Part shown: piece after piece, positions 1-5,882 of the stretch
How positions within the stretch are numbered: the first letter of the stretch is position 1
Layout of the letters: every line of letters starts with the position of its first letter
From: a virus
Virus record (IMG/VR): IMGVR_UViG_3300020455_000003
Location: 1 to 37,783 of that record
Strand: one strand, 5' to 3'
Length of the DNA: 37,783 nucleotides
Notes under the pieces: model-generated
What the model saw: only the letters and a program-made list of their open reading frames with translations
Told to the model about the DNA's origin: nothing
Database searches by the model: none
Made by a program: the position numbers and the translations under genes

Positions 1-77
1 CTGGATGAGATTAAGTCGATGCTGAAGCAGGGGAAGCCCGTCAGGACAAAAACGGGCAGGGTGATCAACAAGGTTAA
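1..77. repeat. Terminal direct repeat (circle overlap), left copy
   Basis: Bases 1-77 are identical to 37707-37783. A reading frame runs through the repeat in phase on both copies, so the repeat is best read as the overlap of a circular assembly rather than a biological terminal redundancy. The unique circle is then 37706 bp. A length of 77 equals a common assembler k-mer, which supports the artefact reading; that last point is inference. Confidence 0.9.
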
Positions 78-348
78 TGAAATTACTTTGCATGACAAAA
101 AGGATGAGACTAATCGCCTAGGCAACGAGGCGCAGTCTCGACTGGCCAGGGAACGCGACCAGGAAGTGTGGGAGCTGGTGAAAAGCTACGTCGATCGCGG
201 CATGAACATGTCCGAGATTGCGAGGCAGCTAAATGATGGTGGAGTGCCGACGCCGGCACAACGGAGAAAAGAGAATAGGATAATCAAAGGTATTTGGTAT
301 CCGCAAACCGTTAAAAATTTATTAAAGAGACAGGGAGTGATAAAATGA
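1..348 (+). CDS. Serine-recombinase-like protein, C-terminal part (continues from 37314)
   Basis: This is the 3' part of a gene that starts at 37314 and crosses the circle junction. Joined, the protein is 246 residues. This part holds the long helix after the resolvase fold (residues after about 125) and a C-terminal helix-turn-helix of the large-serine-recombinase 'Recombinase' type: MSEIARQLNDGGVPTPAQ, then a W and TVKNLLKRQGV. This pattern is known to contact DNA in the family. The N-terminal part lacks the catalytic serine (see 37314). The stop overlaps the next gene's start (ATGA at 345-348), so the two are probably translated together. It probably binds DNA without recombining it; that is inference. 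Confidence 0.8.
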   Translation: MDEIKSMLKQGKPVRTKTGRVINKVNEITLHDKKDETNRLGNEAQSRLARERDQEVWELVKSYVDRGMNMSEIARQLNDGGVPTPAQRRKENRIIKGIWYPQTVKNLLKRQGVIK

Positions 349-821
349 CTGAAGAAACAAAAATTGCAATTGCCGCTTTGCGTAACGAGTACGCACGGAA
401 ATTACTTATGTTTGAATTAGAAATGAATAAGGTTGATAAAAAAGACAGAGATGTTGGTTGTAAAATAAAAAAGGCAATTAGAGAATACTCTATGAGCTCG
501 CCCAATAAACGTAATTTTATCATGCATTGCTGCCTGGCTACACTTAACAAAAAATGCATTTCAGTTCCAGAGACCCAAAAGTTACTTGGCATGTCTAGGC
601 AAGGAATGACTAACATGATTAAGGAATGCGTTGAGCCAGAATGGATTTTACTAGACAAAAATGAAGCTGGTTACCGCCGCGTTAAAGCAACACCAATTAC
701 CTTGGAATGTTGGATGGATTATGCAGATTACGTTCATTCAAAGGTTGATAAATTTGACTTTGTTCATATCAATGCGTCTCGCCGCGCCATGCAATTGTTA
801 CTAACAATGCAGAGCGATTAA
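345..821 (+). CDS. Putative helix-turn-helix regulator, 158 aa
   Basis: No family is recognised with certainty. Residues of about 77-97 read SVPETQKLLGMSRQGMTNMI, a helix-turn-helix pattern (small residue, LLG turn, then a recognition helix). The rest is mostly charged helix with an aromatic-rich C-terminus. It starts with ATG overlapping the stop of the recombinase-like gene by four bases. Two tandem palindromes lie directly after its stop (827-854) and could be operators for this or a neighbouring protein. Likely a DNA-binding early regulator; the target is unknown. Confidence 0.75.
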   Translation: MTEETKIAIAALRNEYARKLLMFELEMNKVDKKDRDVGCKIKKAIREYSMSSPNKRNFIMHCCLATLNKKCISVPETQKLLGMSRQGMTNMIKECVEPEWILLDKNEAGYRRVKATPITLECWMDYADYVHSKVDKFDFVHINASRRAMQLLLTMQSD

Positions 822-826
822 ACGTG

Positions 827-854
827 CCAAGTTACTTGGTGCCAAGCTACTTGG
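827..854. promoter_or_regulatory. Two tandem 13-bp palindromes, candidate operator
   Basis: CCAAGTTACTTGG (827-839) and CCAAGCTACTTGG (842-854) are each perfect in their five-base arms and repeat with a 15-bp period. They lie in the 81-bp gap between a helix-turn-helix gene and a small unknown gene. The arrangement fits a dimeric repressor bound to adjacent sites. The sequence also translates to a repeated AKLLG, so a decayed helix-turn-helix coding remnant is an alternative. Confidence 0.55.
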
Positions 855-902
855 TATTGAAAAGGAAACAATAATGAGACATTTTAAAGACAGGAGGAAG
901 AC

Positions 903-1322
903 ATGGCTCGAAAAGATAAATATCGAGAGATCGACATAAACTGGCATGGGAACCCATCGCGGAAGCTAAAGCTGAATAAAACTATGTATAAAATCAGCAG
1001 TGGGATGATGAAGTGGAAACGACGTATCAATATCCCCATGTGGCATCCTGATCATGTAGGCAAGGCAGCGAACATATTGAGGGAATACGCCGATCGAATT
1101 GAAGCCATCACTAAGTCTAACTCTATGCGTGGTTCTGACCGGACCATGCTGGCTCAACAAATCTTGGTAGAGATGAACCACCAGTTCGGTATGATTTCTC
1201 CCCAAGATCCCAGAGCTCCGGCAGCGGAGCAATATGAATACATAAATGGGAACAATCACGCGACCGACACAAACGGGTTTGACGACCTGGCGAAGCGAGA
1301 CGAGCTGAAGAACGACTATTAA
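903..1322 (+). CDS. Conserved hypothetical protein, 139 aa
   Basis: No family recognised. The start is well supported by AGGAGGAAG directly before ATG. The protein is basic in its first 70 residues (KYREIDINWHGNPSRKLKLNK and WKRRINIPMWHPDH) and acidic and polar near the C-terminus. No membrane segment or known catalytic motif is visible. It is the first gene after the tandem palindromes and lies inside the rightward early unit, so an early role in host takeover or regulation is possible but not shown. Confidence 0.7.
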   Translation: MARKDKYREIDINWHGNPSRKLKLNKTMYKISSGMMKWKRRINIPMWHPDHVGKAANILREYADRIEAITKSNSMRGSDRTMLAQQILVEMNHQFGMISPQDPRAPAAEQYEYINGNNHATDTNGFDDLAKRDELKNDY

Positions 1323-1325
1323 ACC

Positions 1326-1363
1326 GTATCTGGAGTTTTTAAAAAGGTATCAGGTACATTTAA
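1326..1363 (+). promoter_or_regulatory. Two copies of the recurrent 17-bp GTATCTGGTAC-type motif
   Basis: GTATCTGGAGTTTTTAA (1326-1342) and GTATCAGGTACATTTAA (1347-1363) are variants of a motif found near gene starts elsewhere in this genome (5801, 14872, 35430). They fill the 59-bp gap before the gene at 1382. Likely a protein-binding site or promoter element; function is inferred from recurrence and position. Confidence 0.55.
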
Positions 1364-1381
1364 CACATTGAGGAGAGCGTA

Positions 1382-1615
1382 ATGCTAACAAAATATAAGC
1401 GGCTTTCTGAAAATATCAGAGGTTTTCGCATAATATATATTATTTTGAAATATTCTGATGTATCAGAAATCCTAGTTAACCTAACTAACCTAACTAAACA
1501 GACTAACCTAATTAAACAGATTAGAATTATTTTAGAAGAAACTCTCGCTGCCGCAAGTATCTTCGCCATCGCTTTTGCATGGCTGTTGGTAGCGAGGGGG
1601 CTAGGGTGGCATTAA
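1382..1615 (+). CDS. Small membrane protein with three-residue repeats, 77 aa
   Basis: A strong GAGGAGAG ribosome-binding site precedes the ATG. The middle contains a tandem three-residue repeat (NLT NLT KQT NLI KQI) encoded by a 9-bp DNA repeat. A hydrophobic stretch near residues 55-72 (AAASIFAIAFAWLLVA) looks like one membrane segment. The DNA also holds inverted repeats. The opposite strand is open because of the repeats, but it lacks a comparable ribosome-binding site. Function unknown; a small early membrane-active protein is possible. Confidence 0.6.
   Translation: MLTKYKRLSENIRGFRIIYIILKYSDVSEILVNLTNLTKQTNLIKQIRIILEETLAAASIFAIAFAWLLVARGLGWH
1453..1468. repeat. Inverted repeat TTCTGAT-GT-ATCAGAA
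   Basis: Perfect 7-bp arms with a 2-bp spacer inside the gene at 1382. A related TCTGA-N5-TCAGA lies at 1406-1420. Together with the two GTATC(A/T)GG copies just upstream, TATCAG/CTGATA cores occur several times within 150 bp. It could be an operator cluster or an mRNA hairpin. Confidence 0.4.
1477..1521 (+). repeat. Five 9-bp tandem units (TAACCTAAC / TAAACAGAC types)
   Basis: Units in order: TAACCTAAC, TAACCTAAC, TAAACAGAC, TAACCTAAT, TAAACAGAT. The period equals three codons, so copy number can change without breaking the frame of the small membrane protein. Confidence 0.7.
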
Positions 1616-1893
1616 ATAAATTTACGTTTAACGACGGCGACGATAGTGAATTCGATGAGGCTTATGAAAAACTTATAAATGAGATCCTTGAGCAGCTAAC
1701 AGTCGCCCTGGCAAATATAGGCAAGTGGGAAGCCATGAAAGAAATGGCCTCCGAAAGTTTAGCTCAAGCTATGGTCGGTTTAGAGATCTCTAAGATCGAA
1801 ACACCATTTTTACAGATCGATGTTGGTAAAGGCGGAAAACGTGTCGAGGTAACTTTTACGGAAAAAGACGCAGAATACGAGGTGTACCATTGA
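1606..1893 (+). CDS. Hypothetical acidic protein, about 95 aa
   Basis: No family recognised. The GTG at 1606 is preferred because GAGGGGG lies five bases upstream and the start overlaps the end of the previous gene; an in-frame ATG at 1579 has no ribosome-binding site. The protein is acidic (NDGDDSEFDEAYEKL) and mostly helical, then ends in a short beta-like stretch (KRVEVTFTEKDAEYEVYH). The stop overlaps the TTG start of the next gene. Confidence 0.65.
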   Translation: MALNKFTFNDGDDSEFDEAYEKLINEILEQLTVALANIGKWEAMKEMASESLAQAMVGLEISKIETPFLQIDVGKGGKRVEVTFTEKDAEYEVYH

Positions 1894-2150
1894 AACACCC
1901 ATTGTCTAAACCACAAAAAGAAATCTACGATTATTTCTGCGAATTCTATAAGCGCTATCCGGAGCATCGAAGCCCGACGCTCCGAGACATGGCAACCGGT
2001 CAAGTTGACGGGATCCAGGTCTGCAAGGAGCGAGCCAGCCGGCAAAGCATCTATCCACACGTCCGGACGCTAATCGATAAGGGTTACATCAAAGAAAAAT
2101 TTTATCGTAATAAACCGTATTGGATTTTAGCGGAGGCCGACGATGAATGA
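1890..2150 (+). CDS. LexA-like winged-helix DNA-binding protein, 86 aa
   Basis: The whole protein matches the layout of the LexA N-terminal DNA-binding domain: LSKPQKEIYDYFCEFY, then SPTLRDMA, then a helix ending in HVRTLIDKGYI and a wing with KPYWIL. There is no LexA protease domain, so it cannot self-cleave. It begins with TTG overlapping the previous stop (TTGA), with GAGGTG as ribosome-binding site. The likely role is a small transcription regulator of the phage or host. Its place in an early operon next to two other helix-turn-helix genes supports this. Confidence 0.75.
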   Translation: MKHPLSKPQKEIYDYFCEFYKRYPEHRSPTLRDMATGQVDGIQVCKERASRQSIYPHVRTLIDKGYIKEKFYRNKPYWILAEADDE

Positions 2151-2391
2151 GATGGATCCGCTCGCCAGAATGAAGGCAGATGCTAAAGAGGCAAACAGAA
2201 GGCTCCGCCGAAAGTGGGGCATGAAAGTAGAACCCAAGCCAAGCCTGGAAACACTAAGCAAGCAAGCTGAGCGCGTTAATGAATTGCTAAAGAAAGGAAA
2301 CAGGCGAGATGCCATTGCAGGAATGCTGAACATATCTCTGGCTCACGTTGGGCGCCTTTGTAGAGAATACGGATTGCCCAGAGAGGAGTAA
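2143..2391 (+). CDS. Small helix-turn-helix protein, 82 aa
   Basis: Overlaps the previous gene by eight bases. The N-terminal half is a charged helix. The C-terminal half (about residues 50-78) reads GNRRDAIAGMLNISLAHVGRLC, a clear helix-turn-helix pattern of the resolvase or homeodomain-like kind. It probably binds DNA; its partner and site are unknown. Confidence 0.7.
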   Translation: MNEMDPLARMKADAKEANRRLRRKWGMKVEPKPSLETLSKQAERVNELLKKGNRRDAIAGMLNISLAHVGRLCREYGLPREE

Positions 2392-2619
2392 ATGAAAAGA
2401 CTTATTTTAAAAATTTATTGGGATAAGGGAAAAATGAAAAATTATGAATTTACATTTGACAGCGAATACGGCGTTTACTTTGGAATGATCCAGGCGAAAA
2501 ATGAAAAAACATTTTTGGAGCAGCTCCGTAAAGAATACCCACACGACAAAGGTGCGGACGGTTTATTTCATTGCCCTGACACTGGTGACGAAAAACCGAT
2601 AAAGTGGGGAGAACTGTAG
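2392..2619 (+). CDS. Hypothetical protein, 75 aa
   Basis: Starts directly after the preceding TAA with GAGAGGAG upstream. The sequence alternates beta-like strands (LILKIYWDKGKM, YEFTFDSEYGVYFGMIQA) with one helix (EKTFLEQLRKEY) and has two cysteines absent from the strands. No family recognised. It is followed immediately by the last gene of the rightward unit. Confidence 0.65.
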   Translation: MKRLILKIYWDKGKMKNYEFTFDSEYGVYFGMIQAKNEKTFLEQLRKEYPHDKGADGLFHCPDTGDEKPIKWGEL

Positions 2620-2823
2620 ATGCTTACAAAACAGAAACTGTGTCTAAAAAAATATTTTCGGCACAAGGATGTTGAGATCGATATGCTTGAGGAACAAATA
2701 AAATCTCTTGAGGCTTCATTAAAAAAGATAAGAGATACGGCCAAGGTACATAATGACGTCGAAGAGAGCTGGTATATCGAACAACTGGCAGAAGAAGCGT
2801 TACAAAAGAAGGAGCCCCAGTAG
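2620..2823 (+). CDS. Small coiled-coil protein, 67 aa
   Basis: Last gene of the rightward unit. Residues of about 15-45 form a heptad-like coiled coil (DVEIDMLEEQIKSLEASLKK). Start follows the previous stop with GGGGAG upstream. Its stop codon lies inside the terminator hairpin at 2811-2833. Function unknown. Confidence 0.65.
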   Translation: MLTKQKLCLKKYFRHKDVEIDMLEEQIKSLEASLKKIRDTAKVHNDVEESWYIEQLAEEALQKKEPQ

Positions 2824-2833
2824 GGCTCCTTTT
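2811..2833. terminator. Bidirectional rho-independent terminator between converging units
   Basis: GGAGCCC (2811-2817), loop CAGTA, GGGCTCC (2823-2829), then TTTT. On the minus strand the same stem is followed by TTCTTTTG. It sits exactly where the rightward early unit and the leftward late unit meet, so it probably ends both. Confidence 0.85.
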
Positions 2834-3371
2834 AACTTATCATCGACAAAGATTTTTCCAGCGTTTCTTTATTGCGCCTGGACCAGCCTCTTCCAAAAGT
2901 TTTGTAATCATCAAGCTTACGATAAAAGCTCTCTCTAGCGTCGTAATACTTTTCTATCAGCTCCTTTGGTTCGTGATCGTGCATGGCCTTTAAGGTTTGA
3001 TTACCGATCTTGCCATCTCTCGTAACCGCCAGGACACGTTGCAGGAGCTTGGCACCCCTAGAAACTCCGGCATTCACACTCATGTCACAGACCGAATAAT
3101 CCAAACCGCTAAAAAGGTCGTTTCCGCGTATCGGCGTCCAGTAGTTTTTTTCGTAGAACGGCTTCACGTCTTCCTTAGTTAATTTTCTCATCACATCTTT
3201 AGGAGCTGGCTCGCCGGTGTACCTTGCCCAGTTGTAAGCAGTGACGCCCAGCATAGTAGATCCCTGGTTGCCGTGGCCGTCTTCCTTATTTCCTTTATCA
3301 AGTTTATTGTCAGTAAAACCACCCTCGTGCTTAATAAGCATTTCGAAAAAATCATTCCAATTATCTTTCAT
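2832..3371 (-). CDS. Endolysin, glycoside hydrolase 108 type, 179 aa
   Basis: Degrades peptidoglycan at the end of infection. The N-terminus carries the GH108 signature MLIKHEGGFT with catalytic Glu at residue 16, followed by DKG and a T..GVTAYNWARYTG segment. The C-terminal part (YSVCDMSVNAGVSRGAKLLQRVL, DGKIGNQTL) matches the PG_binding_3 domain usually paired with it. The start at 3371 is chosen because GGAGG lies seven bases upstream; an in-frame ATG ten codons earlier lacks this. No signal peptide is visible, so it should need the adjacent holin for release. Confidence 0.9.
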   Translation of the reverse strand: MKDNWNDFFEMLIKHEGGFTDNKLDKGNKEDGHGNQGSTMLGVTAYNWARYTGEPAPKDVMRKLTKEDVKPFYEKNYWTPIRGNDLFSGLDYSVCDMSVNAGVSRGAKLLQRVLAVTRDGKIGNQTLKAMHDHEPKELIEKYYDARESFYRKLDDYKTFGRGWSRRNKETLEKSLSMIS

Positions 3372-3457
3372 TTCTTTGCCTCCAAATATAATCGCCAGCA
3401 ATTGACGATCGTGTTTATGCTGACCATCGTCAGCAATACTGCTTGCCAGGTTTCCAT
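3368..3457 (-). CDS. Tiny membrane peptide between holin and endolysin, 29 aa
   Basis: A 29-codon frame whose ATG overlaps the holin stop (TAATG at 3459-3455) and whose TGA overlaps the endolysin start (ATGA at 3371-3368). It begins METWQAVLLTMVSINTIV and ends YLEAKK, giving one predicted membrane segment. The double overlap strongly suggests translation. It also carries the endolysin ribosome-binding site near its end. It could act as an accessory holin or antiholin, or serve mainly to couple translation; no homolog is recalled. Confidence 0.55.
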   Translation of the reverse strand: METWQAVLLTMVSINTIVNCWRLYLEAKK

Positions 3458-3849
3458 TATTTCATTCTTTCCCTAGCTACGCCTTTTGACTTCTCAAAAC
3501 TTCTCATTCCTCCTAATCCTAAAAGTGCTAAAGTTAGGGTCATTAATTCTTCGCTATTGAGACTAGGAAGGGGAGTATCTGGAGCCCAGATAGACGTTGC
3601 CCATTCAGCCAGGGGCATCAGGAAAAAATTCGTCAATAAGCCGAGCGCACAGATCCACATAATTGCAGGGCGAGCTCCGGCTACAAAGAGTGAACTATGC
3701 TTCGCTTGCTCTACGTTAGCGGCTGCCTGGGCCGCTTGTAATCCTATTAAAGATTGCTCCAGCTCAGCTTTAATTTTGTTTTTTGCATCTTTATCCTCAA
3801 TAAATTTATCAAGAATAGGAGCTGCCGCTCCAACAAGTTGACCGATCAT
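3457..3849 (-). CDS. Holin, 3TM gene-transfer-agent type, 130 aa
   Basis: Makes the inner-membrane lesion that releases endolysin. The layout fits the three-membrane-segment holin family (PF11351): an N-terminal amphipathic region (LVGAAAPILDKFIEDKDA), a charged helix, then hydrophobic segments at about residues 55-88 (FVAGARPAIMWICALGLLTN) and 100-115 (LMTLTLALLGLGGM) and a basic tail. It overlaps the upstream 74-aa membrane gene by ATGA and is followed by the tiny peptide and the endolysin. Confidence 0.85.
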   Translation of the reverse strand: MIGQLVGAAAPILDKFIEDKDAKNKIKAELEQSLIGLQAAQAAANVEQAKHSSLFVAGARPAIMWICALGLLTNFFLMPLAEWATSIWAPDTPLPSLNSEELMTLTLALLGLGGMRSFEKSKGVARERMK

Positions 3850-4070
3850 TCTGATTTACTCCCCATTGATTTGCTCGATAGAGCGAAGTACGCGCCCACC
3901 AGACCCGATAAAGCCAGGTATTGAACCTGGAGGACCCCAGAAGCTTCATTCATCCTGGAGGGGTCGTAGATCGTCGCTGCCGTCGTCGCGCAGAGCATAA
4001 ATAATGCTATGTACGACATGCGTCTTTTATTGGTTTGGTAGGCCATTTTGTCAGGAACTAGTTCGTTCAT
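3846..4070 (-). CDS. Small two-pass membrane protein of the lysis region, 74 aa
   Basis: Two hydrophobic segments, about residues 18-36 (MSYIALFMLCATTAATIY) and 48-66 (VQYLALSGLVGAYFALSS), separated by a short polar loop. It sits directly before the holin and overlaps it by four bases. The position suggests a holin partner, antiholin or second holin. No family assigned. Confidence 0.7.
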   Translation of the reverse strand: MNELVPDKMAYQTNKRRMSYIALFMLCATTAATIYDPSRMNEASGVLQVQYLALSGLVGAYFALSSKSMGSKSE

Positions 4071-4173
4071 TTTCTAAAATCCTTATTGCTAGTTTTTTAC
4101 ATGAAGTTTGAATTACAACCCGTCCATTTTTATAAACAATCCATCTGTTACGTTTCACCTCAATTATCTGCAT
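4051..4173 (-). CDS. Small hypothetical protein, about 40 aa (start uncertain)
   Basis: This frame is open from 4299, but no ribosome-binding site precedes that ATG. The internal ATG at 4173 gives a compact 40-residue protein (MQIIEVKRNRWIVYKNGRV, then a KKLAIRILENE helix) that overlaps the end of the 66-aa frame by 14 bases and the next gene by 20. The strand-turn-strand-helix look favours a real product. Function unknown. Confidence 0.45.
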   Translation of the reverse strand: MQIIEVKRNRWIVYKNGRVVIQTSCKKLAIRILENERTSS

Positions 4174-4360
4174 CCAGTAGCCGAATGCATTCGATGACCA
4201 TTGAATTAGATGTGACGAGAATTTTGGCTTTATCTCGTTCCACCAAACACGTTTTTTCGTTAGGGTAAAAATCCAGCACATAATGCTGAAGCTGGTCATG
4301 GCGTATAAAATGAAACCACACTAGCGCGTAGGCTAAATGATGCATTGCCAGCATTACCAT
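4160..4360 (-). CDS. Small hypothetical protein, 66 aa
   Basis: ATG at 4360 overlaps the stop of the upstream gene and has AAGGA nine bases before it. The N-terminus is hydrophobic (MLAMHHLAYALVWFHFI) and could insert in the membrane; the remainder is polar. It overlaps a second minus-strand frame that is open over 4051-4299, so only one of the two may be translated along the shared stretch. Context is the lysis region. Confidence 0.5.
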   Translation of the reverse strand: MVMLAMHHLAYALVWFHFIRHDQLQHYVLDFYPNEKTCLVERDKAKILVTSNSMVIECIRLLDADN

Positions 4361-4815
4361 TTTAGGTAATCCTTAACGTCGATGTACCCCAAATGTTGGA
4401 GATACCAACCAGCGCCCACAAACGCGCCCAGGAGAAGCAATAAAATTGAGACGACTGTCAGTGTCATTTCTTGCCTTGCCTGGGCAGCTCGACGCTCTCT
4501 GGCTTCCTGTTCGCGCCTTTCGACTAATACTTCTTTCCTTATTTTCAGAAGCTCCAGCCATTTGCTGCGCCCATAGGTATTTGACACCCATTCCTGGAGC
4601 TCGCGCTCTTGTTCCTCATATGCCATTTTATCCGACCAGGTGGATAGAGCTTCTTGGTTTACGCTGACAAATTTTTTATCCATTTTTTTAGAATGGTTCT
4701 TTTTTGCCTGGTCGGCTCCGTCAAAGAATTGGCCAATTTGTTTTGATAGAGAGCTGATGGCCCTGCCGGCACTTATGCCAGCCTTTATTGATGCGACCAG
4801 GCTCACGGGATCCAT
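4354..4815 (-). CDS. Membrane-anchored coiled-coil protein, 153 aa
   Basis: Residues of about 62-116 are a long charged helix rich in E, R and Q (YEEQERELQEW, VERREQEARERRAAQ). A membrane segment follows at about 118-139 (LTVVSILLLLLGAFVGAGWYL) and a short tail ends the protein. The N-terminus is small-residue rich. It lies between capsid-side small genes and the lysis genes. An envelope-spanning lysis or virion role is possible; the family is not recognised. Confidence 0.7.
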   Translation of the reverse strand: MDPVSLVASIKAGISAGRAISSLSKQIGQFFDGADQAKKNHSKKMDKKFVSVNQEALSTWSDKMAYEEQERELQEWVSNTYGRSKWLELLKIRKEVLVERREQEARERRAAQARQEMTLTVVSILLLLLGAFVGAGWYLQHLGYIDVKDYLKW

Positions 4816-4817
4816 AA

Positions 4818-5267
4818 TTACATCCCGTCTGAGTTAATTGGGCGGCGTGTGAGGTATTCTATTGTATTTTCTAGGGTCTTAATCCTAGCTTGCAGTTTGA
4901 TGATTTGATTGAATTGAAGTAGGAACCCTTCCTGCGTTTCGTACACATCGTCAAATTCTGAATTGAGCTGATCCTCAAGATCATCAATAGTGGTGTAGAT
5001 TTTTTCAATCGTTTCACCGCCATCTTCCTCAACCTCAATTATATATTCTATGATTTCTTCTATTTGTTCTGTGTTATGTTCTACATCCCTAATTAAATTA
5101 GTTTTATCAGCTTGGTTGTTCTGTATATTCAAAATTTCCACTTCTGACTGTAATGCTTCAATAATAGACGCTTGATTTGAGGCATACCAAATGGAACCCC
5201 CAGCCGCACTAAGTATGGCAATGGAAAATGTGCCAGCGGTCAGGATATTTACCTTGGGTAATTCCAT
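4818..5267 (-). CDS. N-terminally membrane-anchored coiled-coil protein, 149 aa
   Basis: One membrane segment at about residues 10-28 (AGTFSIAILSAAGGSIWYA) followed by about 110 residues of acidic coiled coil (IIEALQSEVEILNIQNNQ, TIEKIYTTIDDLEDQL, LQARIKTLENTIEYL). This topology resembles inner-membrane spanin subunits, but no lipoprotein partner gene was found, so the assignment is open. It starts two bases after the preceding gene's stop. Confidence 0.7.
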   Translation of the reverse strand: MELPKVNILTAGTFSIAILSAAGGSIWYASNQASIIEALQSEVEILNIQNNQADKTNLIRDVEHNTEQIEEIIEYIIEVEEDGGETIEKIYTTIDDLEDQLNSEFDDVYETQEGFLLQFNQIIKLQARIKTLENTIEYLTRRPINSDGM

Positions 5268-5268
5268 A

Positions 5269-5544
5269 CTAATACCCGTTAGCTATTAGCTTGCTATAAT
5301 CGCCGGACATTAATTTCTTTTTGATGTACTCGTTCAGCTCCTGGCTGCCTATTTTAGCGCCGCACTCTTCCATCCATTGTTCGATGACGACATATGGTAT
5401 TGAACCAACAAGGCGCATATCTGATTTCTTGTTGTGACCGTCGATGTTGCGCTCTTTGTTAAAATCTAAAATGCGCTGAACGTCCTGGCTACGATTAACA
5501 ATTAATTTACCGTCCTCATCGAGGAGTTTTGTTTGTACGCTCAT
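5269..5544 (-). CDS. Hypothetical protein, 91 aa
   Basis: Soluble, mixed charge, mostly helical near the C-terminus (LNEYIKKKLMSGDYSKL). Overlaps the upstream 82-aa gene by four bases. Small proteins in this place after the capsid gene are often minor virion or assembly components. The family is not recognised. Confidence 0.65.
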   Translation of the reverse strand: MSVQTKLLDEDGKLIVNRSQDVQRILDFNKERNIDGHNKKSDMRLVGSIPYVVIEQWMEECGAKIGSQELNEYIKKKLMSGDYSKLIANGY

Positions 5545-5789
5545 TTTTTAGCTTTCTTTTTCTTTGGGGCTTGGCCGCCCTCCCAGCTCTCGTTGTAGTC
5601 AGGGGTAGAGGGGTCGTCGGCTTTTAGTTGGCCTTTAGCGTTTCTTGCCCGTTTGATTTTTACTTCAAGCGCAAAGCCAGCCTCTAACAGTGCCTGGCCT
5701 TCTTCTTCGCTTACTTCGATCTTGTCGCCTTTCATGGCAGGAGATCCAGCCGCCCAGGGTTTTCGATCGGTAATAATTTCAACTTTCAT
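5541..5789 (-). CDS. Small hypothetical protein with lysine-rich tail, 82 aa
   Basis: Begins MKVEIITDRKPWAAGSPAMKGDKIEVSEEEGQALLEAGFA, a short beta domain pattern seen in small phage head-region proteins, and ends in KKKKAKK. It follows the capsid terminator (5858-5875) and a copy of the 17-bp motif at 5801-5817, so it may be the first gene of a separately expressed segment. Function unknown. Confidence 0.65.
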   Translation of the reverse strand: MKVEIITDRKPWAAGSPAMKGDKIEVSEEEGQALLEAGFALEVKIKRARNAKGQLKADDPSTPDYNESWEGGQAPKKKKAKK

Positions 5790-5800
5790 AACAGGTTCCC

Positions 5801-5817
5801 ATATCTGGTACTTTTAA
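5801..5817 (+). promoter_or_regulatory. Recurrent 17-bp motif ATATCTGGTACTTTTAA
   Basis: Matches the 35430 copy at 16 of 17 positions. It lies 12 bases upstream of the minus-strand gene starting at 5789, in the 93-bp gap after the capsid gene. Its orientation is plus although the genes are minus. Candidate protein-binding site or promoter element. Confidence 0.55.
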
Positions 5818-5857
5818 ATTTAATATATCGGCTATTAGTTAATTAACCAAAAATAGA

Positions 5858-5875
5858 TGGGGCATTTCTGCCCCA
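5858..5875 (-). terminator. Terminator after the major capsid gene
   Basis: TGGGGCA-GAAA-TGCCCCA on the minus strand, seven base pairs with a GNRA-type loop, followed by ATCTATTTTTGG. It lies just past the capsid stop at 5883 and probably ends or reduces the abundant capsid transcript. Confidence 0.75.
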
Positions 5876-5882
5876 CCAAATT

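Noticed and set aside
1-77. True terminal redundancy of a linear genome
   Set aside because: Possible in principle, but 77 bp equals a common assembly k-mer and a gene passes intact across the join, so a circular assembly overlap is the simpler reading.
1360-1569. Minus-strand 69-residue frame opposite the repeat gene
   Set aside because: It is open because of the 9-bp repeats (LIRLVCLVRLVRLTR), lacks a ribosome-binding site and opposes the operon direction.
3443-3841. Plus-strand 132-residue frame opposite the holin
   Set aside because: It is antisense to a clear holin gene with family features and has no ribosome-binding site.
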